Source: Claveliimonas sp034178805 (GTDB lineage Bacteria > Bacillota > Clostridia > Lachnospirales > Lachnospiraceae). From it: a DNA stretch of 64,000 nucleotides. Below, piece by piece: positions 1-8,912 of this stretch. Within the stretch, counting starts at the first letter, position 1. Every line of letters begins with the position of its first letter. The stretch covers positions 100,362 through 164,361 of the forward strand of contig NZ_JBNPMZ010000006.1 in the NCBI RefSeq assembly GCF_050314255.1, written 5' to 3'. The position numbers and the translations under genes are program-made. The notes under the pieces were generated by a model. It saw nothing but the letters and a program-made list of their open reading frames with translations, searched no databases and had not been told where the DNA came from.

Positions 1-2165
1 TTATCGTATCACGTGCTCTGCCGGATGTGCGTGACGGCCTCAAACCGGTACAGCGGCGGACGCTCTACGACATGCATGAGCTTGGAATCCGGTACGACAA
101 GCCATACCGGAAATGCGCGCGTATCGTAGGAGATACCATGGGTAAATATCACCCCCACGGTGACAGTTCTATTTATGAAGCGCTGGTGGTTATGGCGCAG
201 GAATTTAAAAAGGGAATGATCCTGGTGGACGGCCACGGTAATTTTGGCTCTATCGAGGGAGACGGGGCTGCAGCCATGCGTTATACGGAGGCACGGCTTG
301 CCAAATTCACTCAGCAGGCATTTCTGGCTGATCTGGATAAGGATATTGTGGACTTTGTGCCGAACTTTGATGAGACGGAAAAGGAGCCGGAGGTGCTTCC
401 GGTGCGGGTGCCCAATCTTCTGGTAAATGGCGCGGAGGGAATCGCAGTAGGTATGGCGACCAGCATTCCCACTCATAATCTGGGCGAGGTTATCGATGCC
501 GTGAAGGCATATATGAAAAATGATGAGATTAGCACCAGACAGCTTATGAAGTATATTAAGGGACCGGATTTTCCTACGGGAGGAATCGTAGTAAATAAGG
601 ATGAGCTCCTGAATATATATGAAACGGGAACTGGCAAGATTAAAATCCGAGGCAAAGTGGAAGTAGAAGAGATGAAGGGCGGTAAGAAGCGTCTGGTCAT
701 CACGGAAATCCCATATACCATGATCGGTGCGGGAATCGGAAAGTTCTTAAATGATGTTTGCGCCCTTGTGGAATCGAAGAAAACTTCTGACATTGTAGAT
801 ATTTCCAACCAGTCTTCCAAGGAGGGAATCCGAATTGTCATCGAGCTTAAGAAAGGTGCAGATGTTGAAAATCTGACCAATATGCTCTATAAGAAGACCC
901 GCCTTGAGGATACCTTTGGTGTCAATATGCTGGCAGTGGCGGATGGAAGACCGGAGACCATGGGGCTTAAGAAGATTATCGAGCATCATGTGGATTTCCA
1001 GTTTGAGCTTGCTACAAGAAAATATAAGAATCTCCTGGCAAAGGAACTGGATCGGAGAGAGATCCAGGAGGGATTGATCAAGGCGTGTGATGTGATTGAC
1101 CTGATTATTGAGATTCTGCGCGGAAGCAAGAATATCAAAGATGCCAAAGCATGTCTTACCCAGGGAATTACGGAAAACATTACATTTAAGACCAAAATCT
1201 CAAAGAAAATGGCGGCTATGCTCCGGTTTACCGAGCGTCAGGCGACAGCAATTCTGGAGATGCGTCTTTACAAACTTATCGGACTGGAGATTGAAGCACT
1301 TCAGAAAGAGCATGAAGAGACGCTGAAAAATATTTCCAGATATGAGGATATTCTGAATAACTATGACTCGATGTCAGAAGTGATCATAGGGGAACTGGAT
1401 GCGTATAAGAAAGAATTCGGACGCAAACGCCGTACCGTGGTTGAAAATGCAGAGGAAGCGGTATTTGAGGAAAATAAAGTGGAAGAACAGGAAGTTGTGT
1501 TCCTGATGGATCGCTTCGGATATGCCAAGACGGTGGATGTTCCTACCTATGAGAGAAATCGTGAGGCGGCCGACCATGAAAATAAATACGTGGTTTCCTG
1601 CAGAAATACCGGAAAACTCTGTATTTTTACAAACACCGGCAAGATGCATCAGGTGAAAGTGCTGGATCTTCCATTTGGAAAATTCCGTGATAAGGGGCTT
1701 CCGATTGATAATGTGAGTAATTATGACAGTACGCAGGAAGAGATTGTATATATCTGCGATGCGGAACAGACCAGATTTGCCCGGCTTTTGTTTGCTACCA
1801 GACAGGGTATGATAAAGAAAGTGGAGGGAACGGAGTTCCAGGTGGCAAAACGAACCATTGCAGCCACCAAGCTTCAGGATGATGACGAAGTGATCAGTGT
1901 TCAGGTGGTGACAGAGAACCAGAATGTGGTGCTGCGGACCAAAGAAGGTTATTTCCTGCGTTTTGAAGCAACTGAGGTGCCGGAGAAGAAGAAAGGGGCT
2001 ATCGGAGTCCGTGGTATTCGTCTCAAGAGAAATGACGAACTGGAGCAGGTTTATGTATTTGAAGAGGGAACGGAGAGCAGGATCATGTACGGAGAGAGAG
2101 AAGTTACCCTTAACCGGCTGAAGGCGGCGAAGCGGGACGGAACCGGGACGAAGCTGAGGGGATAA
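1..2165 (+). CDS. parC: Type IIA DNA topoisomerase subunit A (ParC-like), 5' end outside window
   Basis: The reading frame is already open at base 3 (IVSRALPDVRDGLKP), so the N-terminus lies outside the window. The breakage-reunion core is typical: the quinolone-determining stretch (GKYHPHGDSSIYEAL), the catalytic tyrosine in AMRYTEARL (codon 282-284), and the PNLLVNGAEGIAVGMAT segment. The subunit cuts and rejoins DNA while the partner B subunit hydrolyses ATP. The C-terminal beta-pinwheel is present (last blade KKGAIGVRGIRL), but I find no GyrA box (QRRGGKG type). That argues for topoisomerase IV ParC rather than gyrase GyrA. The gene stops before an independent promoter for rimP. A gyrB/parE partner is presumably just upstream. 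Assignment to ParC over GyrA is an inference; membership of the family is certain. Confidence 0.9.
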   Translation, partial: IVSRALPDVRDGLKPVQRRTLYDMHELGIRYDKPYRKCARIVGDTMGKYHPHGDSSIYEALVVMAQEFKKGMILVDGHGNFGSIEGDGAAAMRYTEARLAKFTQQAFLADLDKDIVDFVPNFDETEKEPEVLPVRVPNLLVNGAEGIAVGMATSIPTHNLGEVIDAVKAYMKNDEISTRQLMKYIKGPDFPTGGIVVNKDELLNIYETGTGKIKIRGKVEVEEMKGGKKRLVITEIPYTMIGAGIGKFLNDVCALVESKKTSDIVDISNQSSKEGIRIVIELKKGADVENLTNMLYKKTRLEDTFGVNMLAVADGRPETMGLKKIIEHHVDFQFELATRKYKNLLAKELDRREIQEGLIKACDVIDLIIEILRGSKNIKDAKACLTQGITENITFKTKISKKMAAMLRFTERQATAILEMRLYKLIGLEIEALQKEHEETLKNISRYEDILNNYDSMSEVIIGELDAYKKEFGRKRRTVVENAEEAVFEENKVEEQEVVFLMDRFGYAKTVDVPTYERNREAADHENKYVVSCRNTGKLCIFTNTGKMHQVKVLDLPFGKFRDKGLPIDNVSNYDSTQEEIVYICDAEQTRFARLLFATRQGMIKKVEGTEFQVAKRTIAATKLQDDDEVISVQVVTENQNVVLRTKEGYFLRFEATEVPEKKKGAIGVRGIRLKRNDELEQVYVFEEGTESRIMYGEREVTLNRLKAAKRDGTGTKLRG

Positions 2166-2233
2166 AAGGGATTGTCTGTAATCCTGATTTTCGTGAAAAT
2201 GCCGAAAATTTTTGAAAGATTTTCAGTAACCCC

Positions 2234-2262
2234 TTGCATTCAGTAAAAACAAGTGTTATACT
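2234..2262 (+). promoter_or_regulatory. Sigma-A promoter of the rimP-nusA-infB operon
   Basis: A -35 box TTGCAT (2234-2239) and a -10 box TATACT (2257-2262) are separated by exactly 17 bases. It lies in the gap between the topoisomerase gene and rimP and points at rimP. Transcription would start near 2269, giving an untranslated leader of about 130 bases. Confidence 0.75.
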
Positions 2263-2288
2263 ACGCTATAGTTGCATAAGGAAATCGG

Positions 2289-2390
2289 CAGAAGAGTGGA
2301 CGGAAGTTCACTCTTCTTTGTTGCTGGAAGAGAGTTTAGTATTCTGGCAGGCCGGTGCTGCGGACGCAGCCGGCAATTTGATAAGGAGGA
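2289..2390 (+). promoter_or_regulatory. Structured 5' leader of rimP operon (two hairpins)
   Basis: The first hairpin has 9-bp arms AGAAGAGTG and CACTCTTCT (about 2290-2317) followed by a short T-rich stretch. The second is a strong GC hairpin (about 2351-2374: GCCGG-GCTGC, loop GGAC, GCAGC-CCGGC) ending about ten bases before the ribosome binding site AAGGAGGA. Its position suggests control of termination or of rimP translation. It could be analogous to other regulated nusA-operon leaders, but I do not recognise it as a named RNA family. Confidence 0.45.
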
Positions 2391-2399
2391 ATTGTAGGA

Positions 2400-2867
2400 T
2401 TGTCAAAAAAAGAGATTTACGAACAGAAAACAGAAGAGATTCTTCTTCCCATTGTAGAGAAAAACGGATTTGAGCTGTGGGATGTGGAATATGTAAAAGA
2501 AGGCGGTAACTGGTACCTTCGGGCATACATTGATAAGCCGGGCGGCATCAATGTAGAAGACTGTGAGGTGGTCAGCAGGGAGCTGTCGGATATCCTGGAC
2601 GAGAAGGATTACATTGATGAAGCATACATTCTGGAAGTGAGCTCTCCGGGACTTGGACGTCCGCTTAAAAAAGAAAAAGATTTTGCAAGAAGTATTGGAA
2701 AAGAGGTAGAGATCCGAACCTACCGCATGGTTGACAAACAGAAAGAATTTACCGGAATTTTGGTGGAATATGATAAAAACAGCGTGACCATCGAGATGGA
2801 GGATGAATCAAAAAGAACATTTGAAAAAAGCGAGATTGCGCTTATCCGCTTGGCGTTCGATTTTTAA
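2400..2867 (+). CDS. rimP: Ribosome maturation factor RimP
   Basis: This 155-residue protein matches RimP in length and layout. It has an N-terminal alpha/beta domain (VEKNGFELWDVEYVKEG, then the VEDCEVVSRELSDILDE segment and the VSSPGLGRPL motif) and a C-terminal SH3-like barrel. RimP acts in late assembly of the 30S subunit. Translation starts at TTG (2400), ten bases after a strong AAGGAGGA site; no ATG fits. It is the first gene of the nusA-infB operon, its usual position in Firmicutes, and nusA follows after 17 bases. Confidence 0.95.
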   Translation: MSKKEIYEQKTEEILLPIVEKNGFELWDVEYVKEGGNWYLRAYIDKPGGINVEDCEVVSRELSDILDEKDYIDEAYILEVSSPGLGRPLKKEKDFARSIGKEVEIRTYRMVDKQKEFTGILVEYDKNSVTIEMEDESKRTFEKSEIALIRLAFDF

Positions 2868-2884
2868 TGTAGGAGGAAAGAAAA

Positions 2885-4066
2885 ATGAACACAGAATTAT
2901 TAGAAGCGTTGAATATCCTGGAAAAAGAGAAGGACATCAGTAAGGAAACTCTTTTGGATGCTATTGAAAATTCACTGATTAATGCATGCAAAAACCATTT
3001 CGGAAAAGCAGATAATATCAGGGTAATAATGGATCGTCAGACCTGTGATTATCAGCTGATCCAGGAAAAAACGGTTGTTGATATTGTAGAAGATAAGGTT
3101 GAGGAAATCAGCCTCGAGGATGCAAAACAGATCGACAGCAAGTTTGAGATCGGTGATGTGGTTCAGATTCCGGTTGAGTCCAAATCATTTGGACGTATCG
3201 CAACTCAGAATGCGAAGAACCTGATCCTTCAGAAAATTCGTGAGGAAGAGCGCAAGGTAGTATATGATCAGTATTTTGAGAAAGAGAAGGATATCGTGAC
3301 CGGTATCGTACAGCGTTATGTTGGCAAAAATGTAAGTATTAACCTTGGTAAGGCAGATGCCATGCTGACTGAGAATGAGCAGGTTAAGGGAGAGGTATTC
3401 AAACCGACAGAGCGTATTAAATTATATATTGTAGAAGTGAAGAATACGACCAAAGGACCGAAGATTCTGGTATCCCGTACCCATCCGGAGCTGGTAAAAC
3501 GCCTGTTTGAGGCAGAGGTTACAGAGGTTAAGGACGGAATCGTAGAGATTAAGAGCATTGCCAGAGAGGCGGGAAGCAGAACAAAAATCGCAGTGTGGTC
3601 CAATGATCCGGACGTTGATCCGGTAGGAGCGTGTGTTGGTATGAATGGTGCCCGTGTCAATGCGATTGTCAGCGAGCTCAGAGGTGAGAAGATTGATATC
3701 ATTAACTGGAGTGATAATCCGGCAATCCTCATTGAAAATGCACTGAGTCCGGCAAAGGTTATTTCCGTAATGGCAGATCCGGATGAGAAGACAGCAAGTG
3801 TTATCGTACCGGATTACCAGCTGTCTCTGGCTATCGGTAAGGAAGGTCAGAATGCAAGACTTGCCGCAAGACTGACCGGATATAAGATTGATATTAAGAG
3901 TGAAACACAGGCAATTGAGTCCGGAGAACTGCCGGAGAACTACATGGAGCTTGGTGAAGGCGTATATGAGGAAGAAATGTACGAGGATGATTATGAAGGC
4001 GCATATGATGATGCCGGTGAGACTGAAGAAATCGAGTTCCAGGAAACTGATGATTTTGAGGAATAA
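2885..4066 (+). CDS. nusA: Transcription termination/antitermination factor NusA
   Basis: NusA binds RNA polymerase and modulates pausing, termination and antitermination. The 393-residue protein has an N-terminal polymerase-binding domain, an S1 domain (around residues 135-200: IVTGIVQRYVGKNVSINL), KH1 (GACVGMNGARVNAIVSEL) and KH2 (LSLAIGKEGQNARLAARL). It ends in a short acidic tail rich in Glu and Asp. It lacks the extra C-terminal AR repeats of proteobacterial NusA, as expected for Firmicutes. The RBS AGGAGG precedes ATG 2885. It is co-transcribed with rimP and the downstream rnpM/ylxQ/infB genes. Confidence 0.97.
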   Translation: MNTELLEALNILEKEKDISKETLLDAIENSLINACKNHFGKADNIRVIMDRQTCDYQLIQEKTVVDIVEDKVEEISLEDAKQIDSKFEIGDVVQIPVESKSFGRIATQNAKNLILQKIREEERKVVYDQYFEKEKDIVTGIVQRYVGKNVSINLGKADAMLTENEQVKGEVFKPTERIKLYIVEVKNTTKGPKILVSRTHPELVKRLFEAEVTEVKDGIVEIKSIAREAGSRTKIAVWSNDPDVDPVGACVGMNGARVNAIVSELRGEKIDIINWSDNPAILIENALSPAKVISVMADPDEKTASVIVPDYQLSLAIGKEGQNARLAARLTGYKIDIKSETQAIESGELPENYMELGEGVYEEEMYEDDYEGAYDDAGETEEIEFQETDDFEE

Positions 4067-4075
4067 GGTGATTGT

Positions 4076-4354
4076 GTGGGCAGTAACAGGAAAATACCTG
4101 TACGAAAATGTGTAGGTTGTCAGGAAATGAAGAGTAAAAAGGAAATGATTCGTGTGATTAAAACTGCGGAGGATGAATTTTTACTGGATGCGACAGGCAG
4201 GAAGAACGGAAGGGGTGCATATGTGTGCCCGTCAAGAGAATGTCTGGAGAAGGCTGTCAGAAATAAAGGACTGGAGCGTTCTTTTAAGCAGGCGATTCCA
4301 AAAGAAGTATACGAAGCACTTGAAAAGGAGATGGAAGCACTTGAGTCAGAATAA
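4076..4354 (+). CDS. rnpM: YlxR/RnpM family protein (RNase P modulator)
   Basis: A 92-residue basic protein with the YlxR signature RKCVGCQEMKSK near the start and GRGAYVCPS in the middle. YlxR family proteins bind RNA and have been reported to modulate RNase P. Translation begins with GTG at 4076, ten bases after the nusA stop. Its 3' end overlaps the TTG start of the next gene by 14 bases, which suggests translational coupling. The nusA-ylxR-ylxQ-infB order is the classical Firmicutes arrangement. Confidence 0.92.
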   Translation: MGSNRKIPVRKCVGCQEMKSKKEMIRVIKTAEDEFLLDATGRKNGRGAYVCPSRECLEKAVRNKGLERSFKQAIPKEVYEALEKEMEALESE

Positions 4355-4661
4355 GGTTTTATCTTTAATCAGTCTTGCTACTAAAGCAGGAAAAACAGCA
4401 AGTGGTGAATTCTGTACAGAGAAAGAGGTAAAGACAGGGCGGGCCGCACTGGTAATCGTAGCAGCAGATGCATCCGATAATACAAAGAAAAAGTTTCAAA
4501 ACATGTGTGATTTTTACGAAGTACCAATCTGTTTTTATAAAGATAAAGATACCTTGGGTCATGCAATGGGAAAAGAATTCCGGGCGTCTCTCGCCGTTTT
4601 GGATGAGGGATTTGCAAAAGGGATCATGAAGCAGTTGAAAACACAGGATGGAATTGCATAG
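4341..4661 (+). CDS. L7Ae/L30e-family ribosomal protein-like YlxQ
   Basis: This 106-residue protein resembles the L7Ae RNA-binding family (KVLSLISLATKAGK..SGE, AALVIVAADASDNTKKKF). The family binds kink-turn RNA. An upstream extension of the frame overlaps rnpM heavily. The biologically sensible start is TTG 4341 (LSQNKVLSL), ten bases after a GGAG inside the rnpM end. The stop is immediately followed by the infB ribosome binding site. The exact RNA target of YlxQ is not known from the sequence. Confidence 0.85.
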   Translation: MSQNKVLSLISLATKAGKTASGEFCTEKEVKTGRAALVIVAADASDNTKKKFQNMCDFYEVPICFYKDKDTLGHAMGKEFRASLAVLDEGFAKGIMKQLKTQDGIA

Positions 4662-4674
4662 AGGAGGTAGTTAT

Positions 4675-7557
4675 ATGTCAAAAATGAAAATTTATGAGCT
4701 TGCCAAAGAGCTGAACAAGAGCAGCAAGGAGCTGGTGGAATTCCTTGCTGCCAGGAATATAGAAGTAAAGAGTCATATGAGTTCTATTGAGGAGGACGCA
4801 GTAACAATGGTGAAAAAAGCGTTTGGTGGTCATACGGATACAGCTAAAGTTACGGAAGATGATGTGAAAGATACTGTAAAGGATGCTTCGAAAAAAGAGG
4901 AGGCACCTAAGAAAAAGAATATCGTTCATGTATTCCGTCCGCAGAATTCCAGAGACGGAGCAAAGGCTGGCAATCGACAGAATGGTCGTCCGGGTCAGCG
5001 TCCGGCAGGAACAAGACCGGCAGGAGAACGTCCGGCAGGAGCAAGAGCGGCGGGAGAACGTCCGGCAGGGGCAAGACCGGTAGGAGAACGCCCGGCAGGG
5101 GCAAGACCGGCGGGAGAACGTCCGGCAGGAGCAAGAGCGGCGGGAGAACGTCCGGCAGGAGCAAGAGCGGCGGGAGAACGTCCGGCAGGAGCAAGACCAG
5201 TGGGAGAACGTCCGGCAGGAGCAAGAACAGTGGGAGAACGTCCGGCAGGAACAAGACCGGCAGAGGAACAGGGAACACGTCCGGTAAGGAATGCAGAGCA
5301 GTCTCAGGAGAATCGTCCATCCAGACCGCAGGGAGACAGAAACCAGAGTGACAGACCGCAGGGAGATAGAAATCAGGGTGGACGCTTTGGAAGAAACCAG
5401 GGCGACAGAAATCAGAGTGACAGACCGCAGGGAGATAGAAACCAGGGCGGACGCTTTGGAAGAAACCAGGGCGACAGAAATCAGAGCGACAGACCGCAGG
5501 GAGATAGAAACCAGGGCGGACGTTTTGGAAGAGGCCAGGGTGACAGAAACCAGAATGACAGAGGCCAGGGCGGATACAGAGATGAACACCGCGAGAGACA
5601 GAATAAGAAAAATCAGGGAATTCCGGCACCGGCACTGGAGGGACAGAAACCTCAGCGTGCAAAGGGCAAAGGTAAGGATGAGTATAAGAAGAAAGACTAC
5701 CGCGGTGACGATGACGATAGAATGACAAAAGGTAAGAAACAGAAAAACGAGCCTAAACAGCAGCTTCAGAAACCGCAGCCGAAGGAGCAGAAGCAGGAAG
5801 AGCAGATCAAATCCATTGTAATTCCGGAGGTCCTGACCATTAAGGATCTGGCTGACAAGATGAAGATCGTTCCTTCTGTAATTGTTAAGAAATTATTCCT
5901 TCAGGGTAAGATCGTAACAGTCAATCAGGAGATTGATTACGAGACAGCAGAGGAAATCGCACTGGAGTTTGATGTACTCTGTGAGAAGGAAGAGGTAGTG
6001 GATGTAATCGAAGAGCTTCTGAAAGAGGATGAAGAGGACGAAAAGAAGATGAAGAAGCGTCCGCCGGTTGTCTGCGTAATGGGTCACGTTGACCATGGTA
6101 AGACATCTCTTCTGGATGCGATCCGCAATACCAATGTAATCGACCGTGAGGCCGGTGGTATTACACAGCATATCGGTGCTTCTGTAGTGGAAGTGAATGG
6201 TGAGAAGATTACCTTCCTGGATACACCGGGACATGAAGCCTTTACAGCTATGCGTATGCGTGGAGCAAGCTCTACAGATATTGCAATTCTGGTCGTTGCT
6301 GCAGATGACGGTGTTATGCCGCAGACTGTGGAAGCAATCAACCATGCAAAAGCTGCAGGAATCGATATCGTTGTTGCAATTAATAAAATAGATAAACCAA
6401 GTGCCAATATTGAACGTGTAAAACAGGAACTGACCGAGTATGAGCTGATTCCGGAAGACTGGGGTGGAAGCACTATTTTCGTTCCTGTATCTGCTAAGAC
6501 GGGAGAAGGTCTTCAGGAACTGATGGAAATGCTTCTTCTGACTGCAGAGATGGCAGAATTAAAGGCAAATCCGAACCGCCGTGCAAGAGGTCTTGTAATT
6601 GAGGCTGAGCTGGACAAAGGAAAAGGTTCTGTGGCAACCGTACTTGTACAGAAGGGTACCCTTCGTGTGGGAGATGCAATTGCAGCAGGTTCCGCATATG
6701 GTAAGGTAAGAGCCATGATGGATGACAAGGGAAGACGTGTGAAGGAAGCAGGTCCGTCCATGCCGGTTGAGATCCTTGGTCTGAATGATGTTCCGAATGC
6801 CGGAGAAGTATTCATGGGATGCAAAAATGATAAAGAAGCAAGAAATATTGCAGAAACCTTCATTTCTCAGAGTAAAGTGAAACTTCTGGACGATACGAAA
6901 TCCAAGCTGTCTCTGGATGATCTGTTCAACCAGATTCAGGAAGGTAACTTAAAAGAACTGGGAATCGTTGTGAAAGCAGACGTTCAGGGATCCGTAGAAG
7001 CAATCAAACAGAGTCTTCTGAAGCTGTCCAACGATGAAGTGGTTGTTAAGATTATTCATGGCGGTGTTGGTGCTATCAATGAGTCTGACGTCAGCCTGGC
7101 ATCTGCATCAAATGCGATTATCATCGGATTCAATGTCCGTCCGGATGCAACTGCCAAGGAGACCGCAGAGCGCGAGGGTGTAGATATCCGTCTTTACAGA
7201 GTTATTTACAATGCCATCGAGGACGTAGAGGCAGCTATGAAGGGTATGCTGGATCCTGTATTCGAGGAAAAAGTACTGGGCCATGCAGAAGTTCGTCAGA
7301 CCTTCAAGGCTTCCGGAGTAGGTACGATTGCAGGTTCCTACGTGCTGGACGGAACCTTCGAGAGAGACTGCAAGACACGTATTGTGCGTGATGGTATCGT
7401 AATTTACGATGGAAAATTAGCTTCTCTGAAACGTTTTAAGGATGACGTGAAGGAAGTCCGGGCAGGATATGAATGTGGTTTTGTATTTGAAAACTTCAAT
7501 GATATCAAAGAAGGAGACCAGGTAGAGGCATATAAGATGGTAGAAATACCAAGATAA
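4675..7557 (+). CDS. infB: Translation initiation factor IF-2 with long repeat-rich N-terminus
   Basis: IF-2 is the GTPase that brings initiator tRNA to the 30S subunit. The start is ATG 4675 (MSKMKIYELAKELNKSS, the IF2_N motif) behind GAGGAGG; an earlier ATG at 4648 lacks a good site. Total 960 residues. The GTPase domain carries G1 GHVDHGKTS, G3 DTPGHEAF and G4 NKID, followed by domains II, III and the C-terminal fMet-tRNA-binding barrel. Residues about 100-310 are a low-complexity Arg/Gly/Pro/Gln region built from two families of tandem repeats (see repeat entries). A second IF2_N-like domain (VIPEVLTIKDLADKMK) precedes the G domain. Confidence 0.97.
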   Translation: MSKMKIYELAKELNKSSKELVEFLAARNIEVKSHMSSIEEDAVTMVKKAFGGHTDTAKVTEDDVKDTVKDASKKEEAPKKKNIVHVFRPQNSRDGAKAGNRQNGRPGQRPAGTRPAGERPAGARAAGERPAGARPVGERPAGARPAGERPAGARAAGERPAGARAAGERPAGARPVGERPAGARTVGERPAGTRPAEEQGTRPVRNAEQSQENRPSRPQGDRNQSDRPQGDRNQGGRFGRNQGDRNQSDRPQGDRNQGGRFGRNQGDRNQSDRPQGDRNQGGRFGRGQGDRNQNDRGQGGYRDEHRERQNKKNQGIPAPALEGQKPQRAKGKGKDEYKKKDYRGDDDDRMTKGKKQKNEPKQQLQKPQPKEQKQEEQIKSIVIPEVLTIKDLADKMKIVPSVIVKKLFLQGKIVTVNQEIDYETAEEIALEFDVLCEKEEVVDVIEELLKEDEEDEKKMKKRPPVVCVMGHVDHGKTSLLDAIRNTNVIDREAGGITQHIGASVVEVNGEKITFLDTPGHEAFTAMRMRGASSTDIAILVVAADDGVMPQTVEAINHAKAAGIDIVVAINKIDKPSANIERVKQELTEYELIPEDWGGSTIFVPVSAKTGEGLQELMEMLLLTAEMAELKANPNRRARGLVIEAELDKGKGSVATVLVQKGTLRVGDAIAAGSAYGKVRAMMDDKGRRVKEAGPSMPVEILGLNDVPNAGEVFMGCKNDKEARNIAETFISQSKVKLLDDTKSKLSLDDLFNQIQEGNLKELGIVVKADVQGSVEAIKQSLLKLSNDEVVVKIIHGGVGAINESDVSLASASNAIIIGFNVRPDATAKETAEREGVDIRLYRVIYNAIEDVEAAMKGMLDPVFEEKVLGHAEVRQTFKASGVGTIAGSYVLDGTFERDCKTRIVRDGIVIYDGKLASLKRFKDDVKEVRAGYECGFVFENFNDIKEGDQVEAYKMVEIPR
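5000..5270 (+). repeat. 30-bp in-frame tandem repeats in infB (10-residue units)
   Basis: About eight consecutive 30-bp units encode variants of GERPAGARAA, with positions 7-10 alternating between ARAA, ARPV, ARPA, ARTV and TRPA. The nucleotide units are nearly identical, so copy number is likely to vary between strains by slippage or recombination without breaking the frame. Confidence 0.9.
5332..5560 (+). repeat. 69-bp in-frame tandem repeats in infB (23-residue units)
   Basis: Three copies of a 69-bp unit encode NQSDRPQGDRNQGGRFGR followed by NQGDR. The third copy has diverged slightly (GRGQGDR). The composition resembles RGG-type disordered RNA-binding tails. The array follows directly after the 30-bp repeat array. 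Confidence 0.88.
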
Positions 7558-7597
7558 TCTGTGAAATGTCTCATTTCCTGGCAGAAGGGAAAAGAAA

Positions 7598-7969
7598 TTG
7601 AGAAAGAACAGTATTAAAAATACAAGAGTAAATACAGAGGTACAGCGGGAACTTGCAGGCATCCTGAGAGATGGAATCAAGGACCCGCGTGTAGCGACCT
7701 GGACATCGGTTGTTGCTGTAGAGGTGGCGCCGGATCTTAAGACATGTAAGGCATATATCAGTGTGCTGGGGGATGAACAGGCTCAGAAGGATACAGTAGC
7801 AGGACTCAAAAGTGCGGAAGGATATATCCGCCGTGAGCTGGCACACCGTCTGAATATGCGCAATACACCGGAGATTCGCTTTGTGCTGGATCAGTCTATC
7901 GAATACGGTGTAAATATGTCGAAAAAAATTGATGATGTGACAAAAGATATAAAAACAGAAGGTGAATAA
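7598..7969 (+). CDS. rbfA: Ribosome-binding factor RbfA
   Basis: A 123-residue KH-like protein of typical RbfA length (NTRVNTEVQRELAGILR; DPRVATWTSVVAVEV; YIRRELAHRLNMRNTPEIRF). It assists maturation of 16S rRNA in the 30S subunit. Translation starts at TTG 7598 behind AGAAGGGA. It lies between infB and nrnA in the usual Firmicutes order. The stop overlaps or nearly touches the start of the next gene. Confidence 0.95.
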   Translation: MRKNSIKNTRVNTEVQRELAGILRDGIKDPRVATWTSVVAVEVAPDLKTCKAYISVLGDEQAQKDTVAGLKSAEGYIRRELAHRLNMRNTPEIRFVLDQSIEYGVNMSKKIDDVTKDIKTEGE

Positions 7970-7970
7970 A

Positions 7971-8912
7971 ATGCTGGATCGTTTACTGAAACAGGCTTCT
8001 TCCGTTGCCATAGGCGGACACATCCGCCCGGATGGTGACTGTGTGGGATCCTGTATGGGATTATATCAGTATATCAGGGACAATTATAAAGATATTGAGA
8101 CGGACGTGTATCTGGAAGAGATTCCCAACTCCTATCGGTTCATTAAGGCGACTGAGGATATCCGTCACGAGATTCCGGAGGGGAAAATATATGATCTTTT
8201 CATTTGTCTGGACTGCGGAGATGCACAGAGACTGGGATTTTCCGGTGAATTGTTTGAAATAGCAAAACACACATTGTGTGTAGACCATCACGTTACGAAT
8301 GGATCTTTTGCGGAAGAAAACTATGTGGAACCGGATGCAAGTTCTACTTCAGAGCTGATTTACAATCTGATTCCGCAGGAGAAGATTACGAAGGAGATTG
8401 CTGAGTCATTATTCATGGGAATTGCACACGATACGGGAGTATTTCAGTATTCCTGTACCTCACCGTCCACCTTCCGTGCAGCTGCAGTGCTGCAGGAGAA
8501 GGGCATAGACGTTGAGAAGCTTGTAAATAAGACATTTTATGAGAAGACCTATCATCAGAATCAGGTTTTGGGTCGGGCACTTCTGGAAAGTATCCTCTTT
8601 TTGGATGGAAAATGTATTGCGTCAGCTATTTCCATGAAGGATATGGAATTTTATCAGGTTAAGCCAAAACATCTGGATGGAATCGTGAGCCAGCTTAAGA
8701 TGACAAAAGGCGTGGAAGTTGCTATCTTTATGTATGAACTGGAGCCTGGAGTATACAAGGTATCCCTGCGTTCTGTCAATCAGGTTGACGTGGGAAAGGT
8801 AGCTCAGTATTTTGGCGGCGGCGGACACAGGAAGGCCGCAGGATGTACGATGCCGGGTACCGTTCATGATGTGCTGAACAATCTGACCAGACAGCTGGAG
8901 CTTCAGCTATGA
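7971..8912 (+). CDS. nrnA: DHH/DHHA1 phosphoesterase NrnA (nanoRNase / pAp phosphatase)
   Basis: NrnA degrades very short RNA oligonucleotides, and many family members also dephosphorylate pAp. Visible motifs are HIRPDGDCVGS (first metal site), DCGDAQRLG, the DHH signature CVDHHVTN and the C-terminal DHHA1 motif GGGGHRKAAGC. The family length is about 310-320 residues; this one has 313 from ATG 7971. A GTG at 7962 overlapping the rbfA stop is an alternative start. The gene sits between rbfA and truB in the translation operon. Confidence 0.93.
   Translation: MLDRLLKQASSVAIGGHIRPDGDCVGSCMGLYQYIRDNYKDIETDVYLEEIPNSYRFIKATEDIRHEIPEGKIYDLFICLDCGDAQRLGFSGELFEIAKHTLCVDHHVTNGSFAEENYVEPDASSTSELIYNLIPQEKITKEIAESLFMGIAHDTGVFQYSCTSPSTFRAAAVLQEKGIDVEKLVNKTFYEKTYHQNQVLGRALLESILFLDGKCIASAISMKDMEFYQVKPKHLDGIVSQLKMTKGVEVAIFMYELEPGVYKVSLRSVNQVDVGKVAQYFGGGGHRKAAGCTMPGTVHDVLNNLTRQLELQL

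Noticed and set aside
4678..5589. 303-codon Ser/Cys/Arg-rich minus-strand frame opposite the infB repeats
   Set aside because: It is the complement of the repeat array; periodicity comes from infB, and there is no RBS.
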